The notes under the pieces are model-generated. The model saw only the letters and a list, made by a program, of their open reading frames with translations, did no database searches and was not told the origin of the DNA. A stretch of DNA of 22,364 nt from contig CANLCC010000037.1 of the NCBI GenBank assembly GCA_947488815.1, positions 1-22,364 on the forward strand, in the 5' to 3' direction. How positions within the stretch are numbered: position 1 is the stretch's first letter; each line of letters begins with the position of its first letter. Positions 1-7,868 of the stretch are shown in pieces. A program made the position numbers and the translations under genes. Source of the stretch: CAIQIA01 sp945861105. GTDB taxonomy: Bacteria > Cyanobacteriota > Cyanobacteriia > PCC-6307 > Cyanobiaceae.

Positions 1-717
1 GAGCGCCTGCTCAGCGCTATCGCCGAGGCAGGCCAGGGGAACCTCGTGCACCTCACCGGACCGCGGCAGCTGGAGGCGGTGTTCACCGCCGAGCTTGAGG
101 GTCTGCAGCTCACGATCGGCCGGCACCTGCAGCTGCCCCTCCAGCCCAGTCCTGGAGTTGAACTGACGCAGATTCACAACCCACTGCGCGCGAACGCTGA
201 AGGCTGGATCGATCTGGGTGAGCTGCAGGCGGGCAGCACACCGTCCCTGGCCGTGGCGCTGCAGGTGGCGCCGTCTGAAACGGAGGGCCCGGCCGTGGCT
301 GAGCTGCTGCAGGTGCAGGCCCGCTGGCGTACCGCCGATGAACAGGCCTGCATGGTCGAGTCCCTGCTGCGGCTACCCGTGCTGGAGCAGGCGGCCTGGG
401 AGGCTCTGCCTGTGGATGAACAGGTCTGTCACGCGGTGCTGCTGCAGCAAGCGGCGCGGCGCCGCCAGGAGGCCATGCGGAGCATCGACCGGGGCGATGC
501 AGGCTTGAGCCGCACCTCTGTGCAACTGGCGCTCGATAGCTTGCAAACGCTCAAGGGCAGCAGCGCTGTGCAACAGGAGGAGCAGCTCCTGGGCGAGCTG
601 CTCGACCTGATCAGCAGCGATCAGCTGGCACTGGCCCGCAAGGTGATGGGCACCCAGGCCTTCATGCGAGCCCGCGGGCGCAAGCTGCGCGATCAGGAGG
701 GGCAAGAAGACGCCTGA
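1..717 (+). CDS. VWA domain protein, C-terminal part (5' truncated by window)
   Basis: The reading frame is open from the first base, so the gene begins upstream of the window; the GTG at 46 is an internal valine, not a start. The first visible residues (ERLLSAIAEAGQGNLVHL) look like the last helix and strand of a von Willebrand factor A domain. After this comes a beta-rich stretch of roughly 100 residues and then a helical, Glu/Gln/Arg-rich tail ending in QEGQEDA. This layout is seen in YfbK-like VWA proteins of cyanobacteria, which are thought to act in protein-protein contacts. The metal-binding MIDAS motif would lie upstream and cannot be checked. No membrane segment is visible in this part. 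The VWA assignment rests on a short segment; the function is unknown. Confidence 0.75.
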   Translation, partial: ERLLSAIAEAGQGNLVHLTGPRQLEAVFTAELEGLQLTIGRHLQLPLQPSPGVELTQIHNPLRANAEGWIDLGELQAGSTPSLAVALQVAPSETEGPAVAELLQVQARWRTADEQACMVESLLRLPVLEQAAWEALPVDEQVCHAVLLQQAARRRQEAMRSIDRGDAGLSRTSVQLALDSLQTLKGSSAVQQEEQLLGELLDLISSDQLALARKVMGTQAFMRARGRKLRDQEGQEDA

Positions 718-755
718 GCCGCCCCGGAAAGGGTCGATGGCTGCCATGCTGAGCT

Positions 756-770
756 CAAAGTCTGACTTTG
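756..770. promoter_or_regulatory. Perfect inverted repeat, candidate vapBC operator
   Basis: CAAAGTC-T-GACTTTG is a perfect 7-bp inverted repeat around one central base. It sits directly before the GGGGAGG ribosome-binding site of the antitoxin gene. Ribbon-helix-helix antitoxins of this type usually bind palindromes over their own promoter, so autoregulation is a reasonable inference. No convincing -35/-10 pair was identified. Confidence 0.45.
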
Positions 771-783
771 GGGAGGCAAAACG

Positions 784-1014
784 ATGAAAGTGACCGTTGA
801 GCTTTCCGATCAGGAGATGGCCGAGGTCCTGAAGCTGACGGGGGAGCGCAAGAAGGGGCCGGCGATCCGTCGCCTGATGGAGGAGGCCCTGCAGCAGCGG
901 CGGCGCGCTGAGATCGCTCAGCGCTTCCTCAGCGGCGAATGGGGCGTGGACCTGGAGACCTATGAGGCAGACCAGGAACGCGAGCGCCTGCGGGCCCAGG
1001 AGATCGCCTCATGA
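784..1014 (+). CDS. vapB: Type II antitoxin, VapB-like ribbon-helix-helix protein
   Basis: This 76-residue protein begins MKVTVELSDQEMAEVLKLTG, a short beta strand followed by helices, as expected for a ribbon-helix-helix DNA-binding N-terminus of the VapB family. The remainder is charged and helical, the usual toxin-wrapping tail. A strong Shine-Dalgarno sequence (GGGGAGG) lies about 7 bases before the ATG, which fixes the start. Its stop codon overlaps the start of the PIN-domain toxin gene in an ATGA arrangement, so the two are probably translationally coupled. The antitoxin would neutralise the toxin and repress its own promoter, probably through the palindrome at 756-770. The assignment is strengthened by the downstream PIN gene more than by the sequence alone. 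Confidence 0.8.
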   Translation: MKVTVELSDQEMAEVLKLTGERKKGPAIRRLMEEALQQRRRAEIAQRFLSGEWGVDLETYEADQERERLRAQEIAS

Positions 1015-1415
1015 CCTTGCTGCTCGATACGAGCCTCTGGATCGACTTCACCCGGGCCCGTAGCCCGGCAGCGCTCAAGCAGTGCATCGCCCCCTACGTG
1101 CTGGATCCTGCGGCCCATCTGGCGGAACCGGTGCGTTTCGAGGTGCTGCGTGCCGCCAGGCCCGAGGAAGCGCGGCTGCTGGAGGCCCAGTTCAACACCC
1201 TGCCGTTGCTGGCAACACCAGCAGATCTGTGGCAGCAGGCGATCGAGCTTGGCCAGGCCTGTCGCCGGATCGGCCGCACCGTGCTGAGCCTGGACCTGCT
1301 GGCGGCCGCCGTGGCTCTGCACCACAACGCCGAAATGGTGAGCTTCGATTCCGACTTTGAGGCCATCGCCTCGGTGAGTTCACTGCGCTTCAAGCTCCTG
1401 TCTCGCCCTGTCTGA
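1011..1415 (+). CDS. vapC: Type II toxin, VapC-like PIN-domain ribonuclease
   Basis: This 134-residue protein matches the length and pattern of a VapC PIN-domain nuclease. It starts MTLLLDTSLWIDF, giving the first catalytic aspartate D6. E44 lies in RFEVLRAAR, D95 in LSLDLLAAA, and D113/D115 in VSFDSDFEAIA. These are the acidic residues that bind Mg2+ or Mn2+ in the family. Known VapC toxins cleave tRNA or rRNA and stop growth when the antitoxin is lost; the target here cannot be read from the sequence. The gene overlaps the antitoxin gene by 4 bases (ATGA). All the acidic positions are present, so the toxin looks intact. Confidence 0.88.
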   Translation: MTLLLDTSLWIDFTRARSPAALKQCIAPYVLDPAAHLAEPVRFEVLRAARPEEARLLEAQFNTLPLLATPADLWQQAIELGQACRRIGRTVLSLDLLAAAVALHHNAEMVSFDSDFEAIASVSSLRFKLLSRPV

Positions 1416-1670
1416 TCGCGCGCCTTGCCGGAGCTTGCCACCATTTGGTGATTCGCACGGGAAGCAGGCCGAGGGGGCTGGTCGCCCTGGACCGACAAAG
1501 GGGGTCATGTCAGTCGTAGAGCGCATCCGCCATGGGAATCGCGGGACTGGATGCGCGCAGCTCGCGTCTGTAGAAGCCCCGCAGATCACGCTGAAGGCAG
1601 ATGGATTTTGCGCAAGCAACCGATTGGCGAGCAAGAGAGCGCATCGGCACTGCCGGGGGGGCGTGGTCGG

Positions 1671-2315
1671 TCAGTCGCCCAGGCGGTTGGTGCAGCGCTG
1701 CAGGGCGGCTGCCCTGACCAGTTCGGCGCCGCTGAGGCCCAGCTTGCCGCTGATGGTTTTGCGGTAGGTGTCGACCGTGTTGACGCACAGGCCGAGCTGA
1801 CGGGCGATCTCCTTACTCTGCATGCCCTTGCCGAGGCAATGAAACACACTCCGTTCCCGCGGAGAGAGGCGATCCAGCTGTTCCAGCGCCAGCAGGCTGC
1901 GACGCACCGACGGGGCCGGATGCTGCTGCTGCCAGCGACTCACCAGGGCAATCAGATCATCCCAGGGACCGCCTTTGTCGACGACCCCCAGAACGATCGC
2001 CGTCATCGGCTCCATGGATCGCCAGGGATCCTGACGGCCGCTGAGCATGATCAGGCGGCCATCGGGATTGAGACGCTGCAGGGCTGCGGCAACGTCCTGC
2101 CAGTGCTCGCTCGCCTGCCCGAGATCCAGCAGCAGCAGTTCAGGAGCGACGCTGTGTTCCATCACCCCAACGGCCTCGGCAACCGACTCACAGACGGCCT
2201 GCAATTCAAGACCGCACTGCTCACTGAGCAGGCCACCAAGGGCCTGTCCGCACAGCTGATGATCCGCAACCACCAGACAGGTCAGAGGCTTCTCTACAGC
2301 AACGGGGAGCACCAT
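1671..2315 (-). CDS. LuxR/NarL-type response regulator
   Basis: I place the start at the ATG at 2315, because AGGGG lies 7 bases before it; a TTG two codons upstream is also open. The protein has about 214 residues. The N-terminal 125 residues resemble a receiver domain: candidate phospho-acceptor D64 in LLLLDLG, K114 in VVDKGG, and a single acidic D18 in VVADHQ where most receivers carry an acidic pair. The C-terminus has a clear LuxR/NarL helix-turn-helix at about 150-194, with LSPRERSVFHCLGKGMQSKE and then a VNTVDTYRKTISGKLGL recognition region. It should bind DNA, but no cognate histidine kinase is in the window. It is divergent from the ribbon-helix-helix gene. Phosphorylation may be weak or altered because of the incomplete acidic pocket. 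Confidence 0.87.
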   Translation of the reverse strand: MVLPVAVEKPLTCLVVADHQLCGQALGGLLSEQCGLELQAVCESVAEAVGVMEHSVAPELLLLDLGQASEHWQDVAAALQRLNPDGRLIMLSGRQDPWRSMEPMTAIVLGVVDKGGPWDDLIALVSRWQQQHPAPSVRRSLLALEQLDRLSPRERSVFHCLGKGMQSKEIARQLGLCVNTVDTYRKTISGKLGLSGAELVRAAALQRCTNRLGD

Positions 2316-2453
2316 CCTCAAGCCCCTAGTGGTGACGGGTTCAAACTCGTTCTACCCAGAAGTAGGGCCCCTGCAGGCAGTACCGCAGACAGGGATCTTT
2401 CCAGCTCCGAGCAGGACGCAGAACACTGAGGAGTGCCCTTCGACCACCGCACC

Positions 2454-2645
2454 ATGACGGCGACTCCCGCATCCACGCTGCCGGGCTTCCGCAGCCCCCG
2501 GCGGATCAGCATCACTGTCCCATACCACGCCTTTCATGCCCTGCAGCAACGCTCGGATGAAGAAGGGCGCTCGCTGAGCAACCTGGCGTCTTATCTGTTG
2601 GAGTCGTCACTGGGGCACCAGGGCGGCATTCGCCGGGGTGGCTGA
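2454..2645 (+). CDS. Small ribbon-helix-helix (CopG/Arc-like) protein
   Basis: This is a 63-residue protein from the ATG at 2454; a GTG at 2433 is in frame, but the purine run there leaves no room for a ribosome-binding site. Residues 15-54 (RRISITVPYHAFHALQQRSD followed by EEGRSLSNLASYLLE) have the strand-helix-helix pattern of ribbon-helix-helix DNA-binding proteins. Small proteins of this kind are common in cyanobacteria. No toxin gene follows it: the next gene is a sulfatase, so it is an orphan regulator or an antitoxin relic. It is divergent from the LuxR-type gene and 71 bases ahead of the sulfatase gene, so it could regulate either, but nothing in the sequence proves that. Confidence 0.7.
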   Translation: MTATPASTLPGFRSPRRISITVPYHAFHALQQRSDEEGRSLSNLASYLLESSLGHQGGIRRGG

Positions 2646-2716
2646 GCCGTTGAAGGGGTCTGGGCGCAAGCTGTTGCTGTGGCTACGGTCCGACCAGACC
2701 CCACACATCGGTCACG

Positions 2717-5071
2717 ATGGCACTCAAGGAATACCGTCCCGGGACTGCCTTCCCAGGCACGATCGGCCGCACAGCAGACGTGTCGACCCCTGCCTGGCCG
2801 ATGCCGAACAGGGCCCGGGCTGGGGCTCCCAATGTGCTGTACATCGTGCTCGACGACACGGGCTTTGGTCAGCTCGGTTGCTACGGCAGCCCGATCGCCA
2901 CGCCCAACCTCGATGCGCTGGCAGCCGACGGTCTGCGCTTCAACAACATGCACACCACGGCGCTGTGTTCGCCGTCGCGCTCCTGCATGCTCAACGGCCG
3001 CAACCACCACTCCAACGGCCTGGCCTGCATCACCGAAGGTTCGATGGGGTATCCGGGCTCGAACGGGATCATTCCGTTCGAGAACGGCTTTCTCTCCGAG
3101 ATCCTGCTGCAGCATGGCTACAACACTTACGCCATCGGCAAGTGGCACCTCACGCCGGCTGAGCAGACCTCGGCGGCCGGTCCCTATGACCGCTGGCCCC
3201 TGGGTCGGGGCTTCGAGCGCTTTTACGGCTTCCTCGGCGGTGACACGCACCAGTACTACCCCGAACTGGTGCAGGACAACAGTCAGGTGGAACCCCCCGC
3301 AACTCCGGAGGAGGGATACCACCTCACCCCCGATCTGGTGGCGAAGGCAAAGGCGATGATCGCCGATGCCAAGCAGGTGGCCCCCGATAAACCCTTCTTC
3401 ATGTACTTCTGCACCGGCGCCATGCATGCGCCCCACCACGTGCCGAAAGAGTGGGCTGATCGATACAAAGGCCAATTCGATGGCGGCTGGGATGCCTATC
3501 GCGAGCAGACCTTCGCCCGCCAGAAGGAGCTGGGCATCATCCCTGAGACCACGGTGCTGTCGCGCCACGATCCCGACGTGCCCGACTGGGATGGCCTCAC
3601 GGCTGACGAGAAACGTCTCTATGCCCGGATGATGGAGGTGTTCGCCGGTTTTCTAGAGCACACCGATCACCACCTCGGTGAGCTGATCAGCTTCCTTAAG
3701 GAGATCGGTGAGTATGAGAACACCCTGATCATGGTGATCTCCGACAACGGCGCCAGCTCAGAGGGAGGACCAACAGGTTCGGTCAACGAAGGCAAATTCT
3801 TCAACAACGTTCCAGAGAATCTTGAGCAGAACCTTGCCGCCATTGACGACATCGGCGGTCCAAAGTACTTCAACCACTATCCCTGGGGATGGACCCACGC
3901 CGGCAACACTCCCTTCCGCCGCTGGAAACGCGAAACCTACCGAGGTGGGACCAGTGATCCGTTCATCGTCAGCTGGCCCAAAGGCATCACCGCCCGTGGC
4001 GAGATCCGCTCCCAGTACTGCCATGCAATCGACATGGTGCCCACGGTGCTCGACGCCATCGGCATTGAGCACCCCAATGCCATCCGTGGGGTGACCCAGA
4101 GCCCGATCGAGGGGTTTTCGCTGCTGTCATGTTTCAATGACGCTTCGGTGCCCAGCCTGCATCGAACCCAGTACTTCGAGATGTTCGGCCACCGCTCTCT
4201 CTACCACGAGGGCTGGAGGGCCGTGTGCCCATGGCCGGGAACCTCGTTCCTCGAGTCTGGCCGCCGCTTCGGCGAACCGATCAGTCACGAGCAACTGATT
4301 CAGCTGGACACCCACGGTTGGGAGCTTTACAACCTCAACGATGACTTCGCCGAGACTGACAACCTGGCGGCCAGCGAGCGGGACCGTCTGATCGCCATGA
4401 TCAGCATGTGGTACGTCGAGGCCGGCAGATACAACGTGCTGCCGATCGACAGCCGCGGCACCCAGCGCTTCGCCGAGGAGCGACCACAGATCACCGCAGA
4501 CCGGGAGCGGTACGTCTACTACCCCGGCACACAGATGGTGCCGACCAATGCGGCACCACGGGTGCTGAACCGCCCGCACACGATCTCAGTCGAGGTTGAG
4601 GTGCCCGAAGGGGGTGCCGAAGGCGTGCTGCTGAGCATGGGTGGCAACGACGGAGGCTTTGCCTTCTACGTGCAGAACGGTCGGCTGAGCTACGGCTACA
4701 ACTATGTGGCCGAACAGTTCTTTCATGTGCACTCCGACGGCCCCGTCCCGGCCGGTCACCATATTGTGAGTGCCGAGTTCACTCCCACCGGTCCGGCTGA
4801 CATCGCCAATGGCAAAGGAACACCTGCAAGGGTGGTGCTGTTCGTGGACGGCGAAGCCGTGGGTGAAGGCCAGCTGCCGGTGACGATCCCCCTCAGCCTC
4901 GGCCTCGCGGCCGGCGTGGCCGTCGGATCTGATCCCGGCTCCCCGGCCCTGCCCGACTACAAGCCACCCTTCGCCTACGGGGGCCGCATCCGGCGGGCTC
5001 TTGTCGATGTGAGCGGCACACCGGTGGAGGATCTCAAGGAACGGATGCGTCAGATCCTGGCGAGGCAGTAA
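2717..5071 (+). CDS. Type I sulfatase (arylsulfatase family), about 784 residues
   Basis: This enzyme would hydrolyse sulfate esters. The N-terminal domain shows NVLYIVLDDTGFGQLGCYG (metal-binding D46 and D47), then C84-S-P-S-R88, the CxPxR signature in which the cysteine is oxidised to formylglycine. Further motifs are GKWHL (K142, H144), MHAPHH around 236-241, ISDNG (D343, N344) and K404, all positions expected of an active alkaline-phosphatase-superfamily sulfatase. Residues from about 600 to 770 form a beta-rich C-terminal domain that looks like a concanavalin/LamG-type sandwich. No signal peptide or Tat motif is visible, so it is probably cytoplasmic. A later start at M29 is possible. 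No formylglycine-generating enzyme is encoded here. The substrate is unknown; sulfate scavenging is one possibility. Confidence 0.93.
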   Translation: MALKEYRPGTAFPGTIGRTADVSTPAWPMPNRARAGAPNVLYIVLDDTGFGQLGCYGSPIATPNLDALAADGLRFNNMHTTALCSPSRSCMLNGRNHHSNGLACITEGSMGYPGSNGIIPFENGFLSEILLQHGYNTYAIGKWHLTPAEQTSAAGPYDRWPLGRGFERFYGFLGGDTHQYYPELVQDNSQVEPPATPEEGYHLTPDLVAKAKAMIADAKQVAPDKPFFMYFCTGAMHAPHHVPKEWADRYKGQFDGGWDAYREQTFARQKELGIIPETTVLSRHDPDVPDWDGLTADEKRLYARMMEVFAGFLEHTDHHLGELISFLKEIGEYENTLIMVISDNGASSEGGPTGSVNEGKFFNNVPENLEQNLAAIDDIGGPKYFNHYPWGWTHAGNTPFRRWKRETYRGGTSDPFIVSWPKGITARGEIRSQYCHAIDMVPTVLDAIGIEHPNAIRGVTQSPIEGFSLLSCFNDASVPSLHRTQYFEMFGHRSLYHEGWRAVCPWPGTSFLESGRRFGEPISHEQLIQLDTHGWELYNLNDDFAETDNLAASERDRLIAMISMWYVEAGRYNVLPIDSRGTQRFAEERPQITADRERYVYYPGTQMVPTNAAPRVLNRPHTISVEVEVPEGGAEGVLLSMGGNDGGFAFYVQNGRLSYGYNYVAEQFFHVHSDGPVPAGHHIVSAEFTPTGPADIANGKGTPARVVLFVDGEAVGEGQLPVTIPLSLGLAAGVAVGSDPGSPALPDYKPPFAYGGRIRRALVDVSGTPVEDLKERMRQILARQ

Positions 5072-5104
5072 CCGCACGAGGGGAGAGGGACAGGAGCCTG
5101 CCGT

Positions 5105-5640
5105 TTGCTGCAACGATGCATCCCATGGCTCCATCCACCCCCCAGCGTGGTGAATGGGGTGGTCATGGGCCATGACGCGATGCGAGTGTATCCACCTCCG
5201 ACGCCACCGCCGGCTGACCCGTTGGCCTCCATCCACGATCAGCTGCTGCGGGCCGCCCGGGAGAGCCCCGAAGCTCTGCTCGCGCGTCTGAACACCACGG
5301 CCGAAGGCCTGAGCGATCTGCGGTCGGCACTGCGTCTCCCATGGCGGACCCATCTCGGGGCTGGGGCAACTGCTGCGCACGTTCCGGAATCCGCTGGTGG
5401 CCCTCACCGGCGAATCGCTGCCGGTGGGAAGCACAGCAACCTGCAGCGACCCCAGGCCGCACTGAATGATCCTCTGCACCTGCCTCTGATCCCTGGCCCG
5501 GACGCTCACGACCACTCGAACCCGTACCAGGGTCAACCGAGGCATCAGCGATGTGAGCCTGCTGTTTGTACGCTTCATGGCTGTGATGGCGCCGGCGGTG
5601 TTCGTCATCAACGGCGTCAGCACTGTGGACCTTGACAGGG
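5105..5640 (+). pseudogene. Decayed fragment of a magnesium P-type ATPase (MgtA-like)
   Basis: Translated pieces in two frames line up in order with MgtA/MgtB transporters, as I recall that family. About 5250-5340 (frame 2) gives AARESPEALLARLNTTAEGL, like the cytoplasmic N-terminus. At 5361-5426 (frame 3) LGQLLRTFRNPL is joined directly to VALTGESLPV; LTGES is the P-type ATPase actuator motif, so roughly 100 residues between them are missing. Two in-frame TGA stops follow at 5463 and 5487. From about 5490 the frame reads LARTLTTTRTRTRVNRGISD and then VSLLFVRFMAVMAPAVFVING, matching the segment leading into the third membrane helix. Everything after about 5635, including the phosphorylated DKTGT domain, is gone. 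One frameshift, an internal deletion, two stops and a 3' truncation make it non-functional. Confidence 0.75.
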
Positions 5641-5661
5641 TCGATTTTGGGTCGATCCGCC

Positions 5662-6159
5662 TCAGCCGCAGCCCTCCACGTACTCAACCGCCGGCTGCAG
5701 CCCCGCGCGGATTCTGGTGATCCGTCCCTGGCTCTCCTCGAACACCACCGCACTGGGCTTGCCTGGGGTGCGGATGACGATGGTGTGGCCTTTCGGGTCG
5801 TACTTGTGGGGGCCGATGGTGGCCTCGGGATGGCGTCGCCGGATCTCTTCAAGGGTCATGCGGGCGGTGATTCCGGTGCTGTTGGGCAGGCTCAGATCCA
5901 GCAGATCAGCCCGGGTGATCACCCCTTTCTCGACCATGAAACGCACGCCTGGATAAGCCTTGAACGTCACCCCATCACAGTCAGGATTGAGACGACGGCC
6001 ACCAACGCGCTGCCCCAGCAGCCGCTCGGCGGCCCCCAGGGGCTGGCCGAACACCACCACCCCGTAGCCCGAAGGCCCCAGGGTCAATCCAGGATTCGCG
6101 CCGGCAATCGCCGGAGAAAGAGCGGCCAGAGCCACTGCCGCAAGAATCCACCTGGTCAT
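5662..6159 (-). CDS. Small exported protein of unknown function
   Basis: I chose the ATG at 6159 because it gives MTRWILAAVALAALSPAIAG followed by ANPG, a typical Sec signal peptide; an ATG at 6183 would add eight residues (MGWDVFGT). The frame stays open further upstream, but there it overlaps the opposite-strand gene and looks like non-coding sequence. The protein is about 165 residues, with a mature part of about 145. It has two cysteines (NPDCDGVTF and YVEGCG at the end), a central region with EEIRRRHPEA, and a C-terminal block GHTIVIRT...AVVFEESQGRITRIRAGL followed by AVEYVEGC. Similar short exported proteins occur in other bacteria, as far as I recall, without a named function. It is divergent from the next gene. 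Confidence 0.7.
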   Translation of the reverse strand: MTRWILAAVALAALSPAIAGANPGLTLGPSGYGVVVFGQPLGAAERLLGQRVGGRRLNPDCDGVTFKAYPGVRFMVEKGVITRADLLDLSLPNSTGITARMTLEEIRRRHPEATIGPHKYDPKGHTIVIRTPGKPSAVVFEESQGRITRIRAGLQPAVEYVEGCG

Positions 6160-6230
6160 GGTGCCAAACACGTCCCAACCCATGATGGTTCTACGGTCAG
6201 GGGTCAGTCCCCTGTTCCGCCAACTTCCCA

Positions 6231-6716
6231 ATGGAGCCGTCAGGCCCCACTCTGCTCCGCCTCGAACAGCAGGCCCGCCGCGCCGGCACGGGGCTGGAGC
6301 CCACAGACCTACGCGGACGATGGGACCTGCAGCAGGTGTGGCCAAAGTCCGGTGGACAGCCTTCAACCCTCAGCAGCCAGCTGCTGCGCGCCCTCGCTGC
6401 CCGTCTCGAGATCGACACCGATGACGACGGCCTGCTGCTCAGCAACGCCGTGACCCTCGGCCCGTTTGAGCTGCGCTTCCGCGGCCGCGGCGCACTGCAG
6501 GGCAGACGGCCGCTGCTGGTGTTCGGCTTCGACCAACTGGAGCTGTCGTTGGCAGGCCGCCGCCTGCTGCAGCGCAATCTGCCGGCGGCCGATCCCCGGC
6601 GCCGGCCATTCTTCGCCCTGATTCACCGCCACCAGGACGGCTGGCTGGCCGCCCGCGGCCGCGGCGGCGGACTGGCCCTCTGGCAGCTGGCCGGCGACCC
6701 CGGGCTCAGACGTTGA
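6231..6716 (+). CDS. Fibrillin/lipocalin-like cyanobacterial protein
   Basis: This 161-residue protein begins MEPSGPTLLRLEQQARRAG and contains LRGRWDLQQVW at about 27-37, the GxW-type first strand seen in plastid-lipid-associated (PAP/fibrillin) and lipocalin-like folds. The following segments alternate hydrophobic and polar residues as in a small beta barrel (GLLLSNAVTLGPFELRFRGR, then RPLLVFGFDQLELSLAGR). Plastid fibrillins bind lipids or carotenoids near thylakoid membranes; a similar role is an inference only. There is no signal peptide. The start is the first ATG and lacks a clear ribosome-binding site. Its last 11 bases overlap the end of ychF on the other strand. Confidence 0.7.
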   Translation: MEPSGPTLLRLEQQARRAGTGLEPTDLRGRWDLQQVWPKSGGQPSTLSSQLLRALAARLEIDTDDDGLLLSNAVTLGPFELRFRGRGALQGRRPLLVFGFDQLELSLAGRRLLQRNLPAADPRRRPFFALIHRHQDGWLAARGRGGGLALWQLAGDPGLRR

Positions 6717-7797
6717 ACAGAAACTCCATCACGTCGCCTTCGGCGACGACGTACTCCTTGCCCTCGCTGCGCAGCCAGCCCTTGGCCCGGGCCTCCACCA
6801 GTGATCCGGCCTCGAGCAACTGGGCGTAGCCGATGGTCTGGGCGCGGATGAAACCGCGCTCGAAATCGCTGTGGATCACACCGGCGGCCTGGGGGGCTGT
6901 CATGCCGGCCTTGATGGTCCAGGCGCGGGTCTCCTTCTCACCTGTGGTGAAGTAGGTGCGCAGCCCCAGCAGGCTGTAGGTCGCGCGGATCAGGCTCCGC
7001 AGGCCCCCCTCGCTCACCCCCAGTCCCTCGAGGTAGTCGCGGCGTTCGTCGTCACCCAGTTCGATCAGTTCGGCCTCCACCTGGGCACTCACCCGCACCG
7101 TCTCGGCCCCCTCACGCCCGGCGAGAGAAGCCACGGCAGCAGCGAAGGGATTGCCCGCCGCCAGGTCATCTTCCGCCACGTTCGCGGCATAGATGATCGG
7201 CTTGGCCGTCAGCAAGCCCAGGGGCTGCACCATGGCCTGCTCATCGTCGGTGAGGCTGACCGAGCGGGCGGCGCCACCGGCATCCAGCACCACGGCGATG
7301 CGCTCGAGGGCCGCCTCTTCCTGCTGGGCCTCCTTGCTGGTGCGCAGCTGCTTTTTGAGCCGCTCCCGCCGCTTCTCGATCTGGGCCGCATCCGCCAGGG
7401 CCAGTTCGAGGTTGATCACCTCGGCATCCCGCACCGGATCCACCGAACCGCTCACGTGGATGACGTCGTCGTCTTCGAAGCAGCGCACCACATGGACGAT
7501 CGCATCCACCTCGCGGATGTTGGCCAGGAACTTGTTCCCCAGGCCCTCGCCCTGGCTGGCGCCGGCCACCAGCCCGGCGATGTCGACGAACTCGACCCGG
7601 GTGGGCACCACCTCACGCGACTGGGACAGCTGACGCAGCTGCTCCAATCGGGGATCCGGAACTGCCACCACCCCCACGTTGGGCTCGATGGTGCAGAACG
7701 GAAAGTTGGCCGCCTGGGCCTGGGCGTTGGCCACCAGGGCGTTGAACAGGGTGGATTTGCCCACGTTGGGCAGACCCACGATTCCGGCTTTGAGCAT
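6706..7797 (-). CDS. ychF: Redox-responsive ATPase YchF (Obg family)
   Basis: The 363-residue protein has the full YchF layout. The P-loop GLPNVGKST is at residues 8-16, the G3 motif DIAGLVAGASQGEGLGN starts at about 72, and the G4-equivalent NVAE is near 206, where true GTPases have NKxD. This change is why YchF prefers ATP. A coiled-coil insert rich in Lys/Arg/Glu lies at about 140-170, and the last 90 residues form the TGS domain (RTYFTTGEKETRAWTI ... EGDVMEFLFNV). YchF associates with ribosomes and is linked to stress responses, acting in the cytoplasm. The start is an ATG, and length and ends agree with the family. It is convergent with the preceding gene and divergent from the adaptor gene. 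Confidence 0.97.
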   Translation of the reverse strand: MLKAGIVGLPNVGKSTLFNALVANAQAQAANFPFCTIEPNVGVVAVPDPRLEQLRQLSQSREVVPTRVEFVDIAGLVAGASQGEGLGNKFLANIREVDAIVHVVRCFEDDDVIHVSGSVDPVRDAEVINLELALADAAQIEKRRERLKKQLRTSKEAQQEEAALERIAVVLDAGGAARSVSLTDDEQAMVQPLGLLTAKPIIYAANVAEDDLAAGNPFAAAVASLAGREGAETVRVSAQVEAELIELGDDERRDYLEGLGVSEGGLRSLIRATYSLLGLRTYFTTGEKETRAWTIKAGMTAPQAAGVIHSDFERGFIRAQTIGYAQLLEAGSLVEARAKGWLRSEGKEYVVAEGDVMEFLFNV

Positions 7798-7868
7798 GGC
7801 CGGAATCTAGGGGAGAGGGCGGCTGTCCCCCTGTCGCCACCGCTGGGGGCACTTTCAGTGAAGAATGG

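Noticed and set aside
1655..1661. A run of seven G bases
   Set aside because: It lies in non-coding sequence just past the LuxR-type gene, with no sign of a phase-variable gene.
1416..1670. A possible small minus-strand gene whose frame ends in PAIPMADALYD at about 1508
   Set aside because: The last 30 residues look somewhat protein-like, but the upstream part overlaps the LuxR-type gene in another frame, and I recognise no family. I see no gene, terminator or clear promoter in this 255-base gap.
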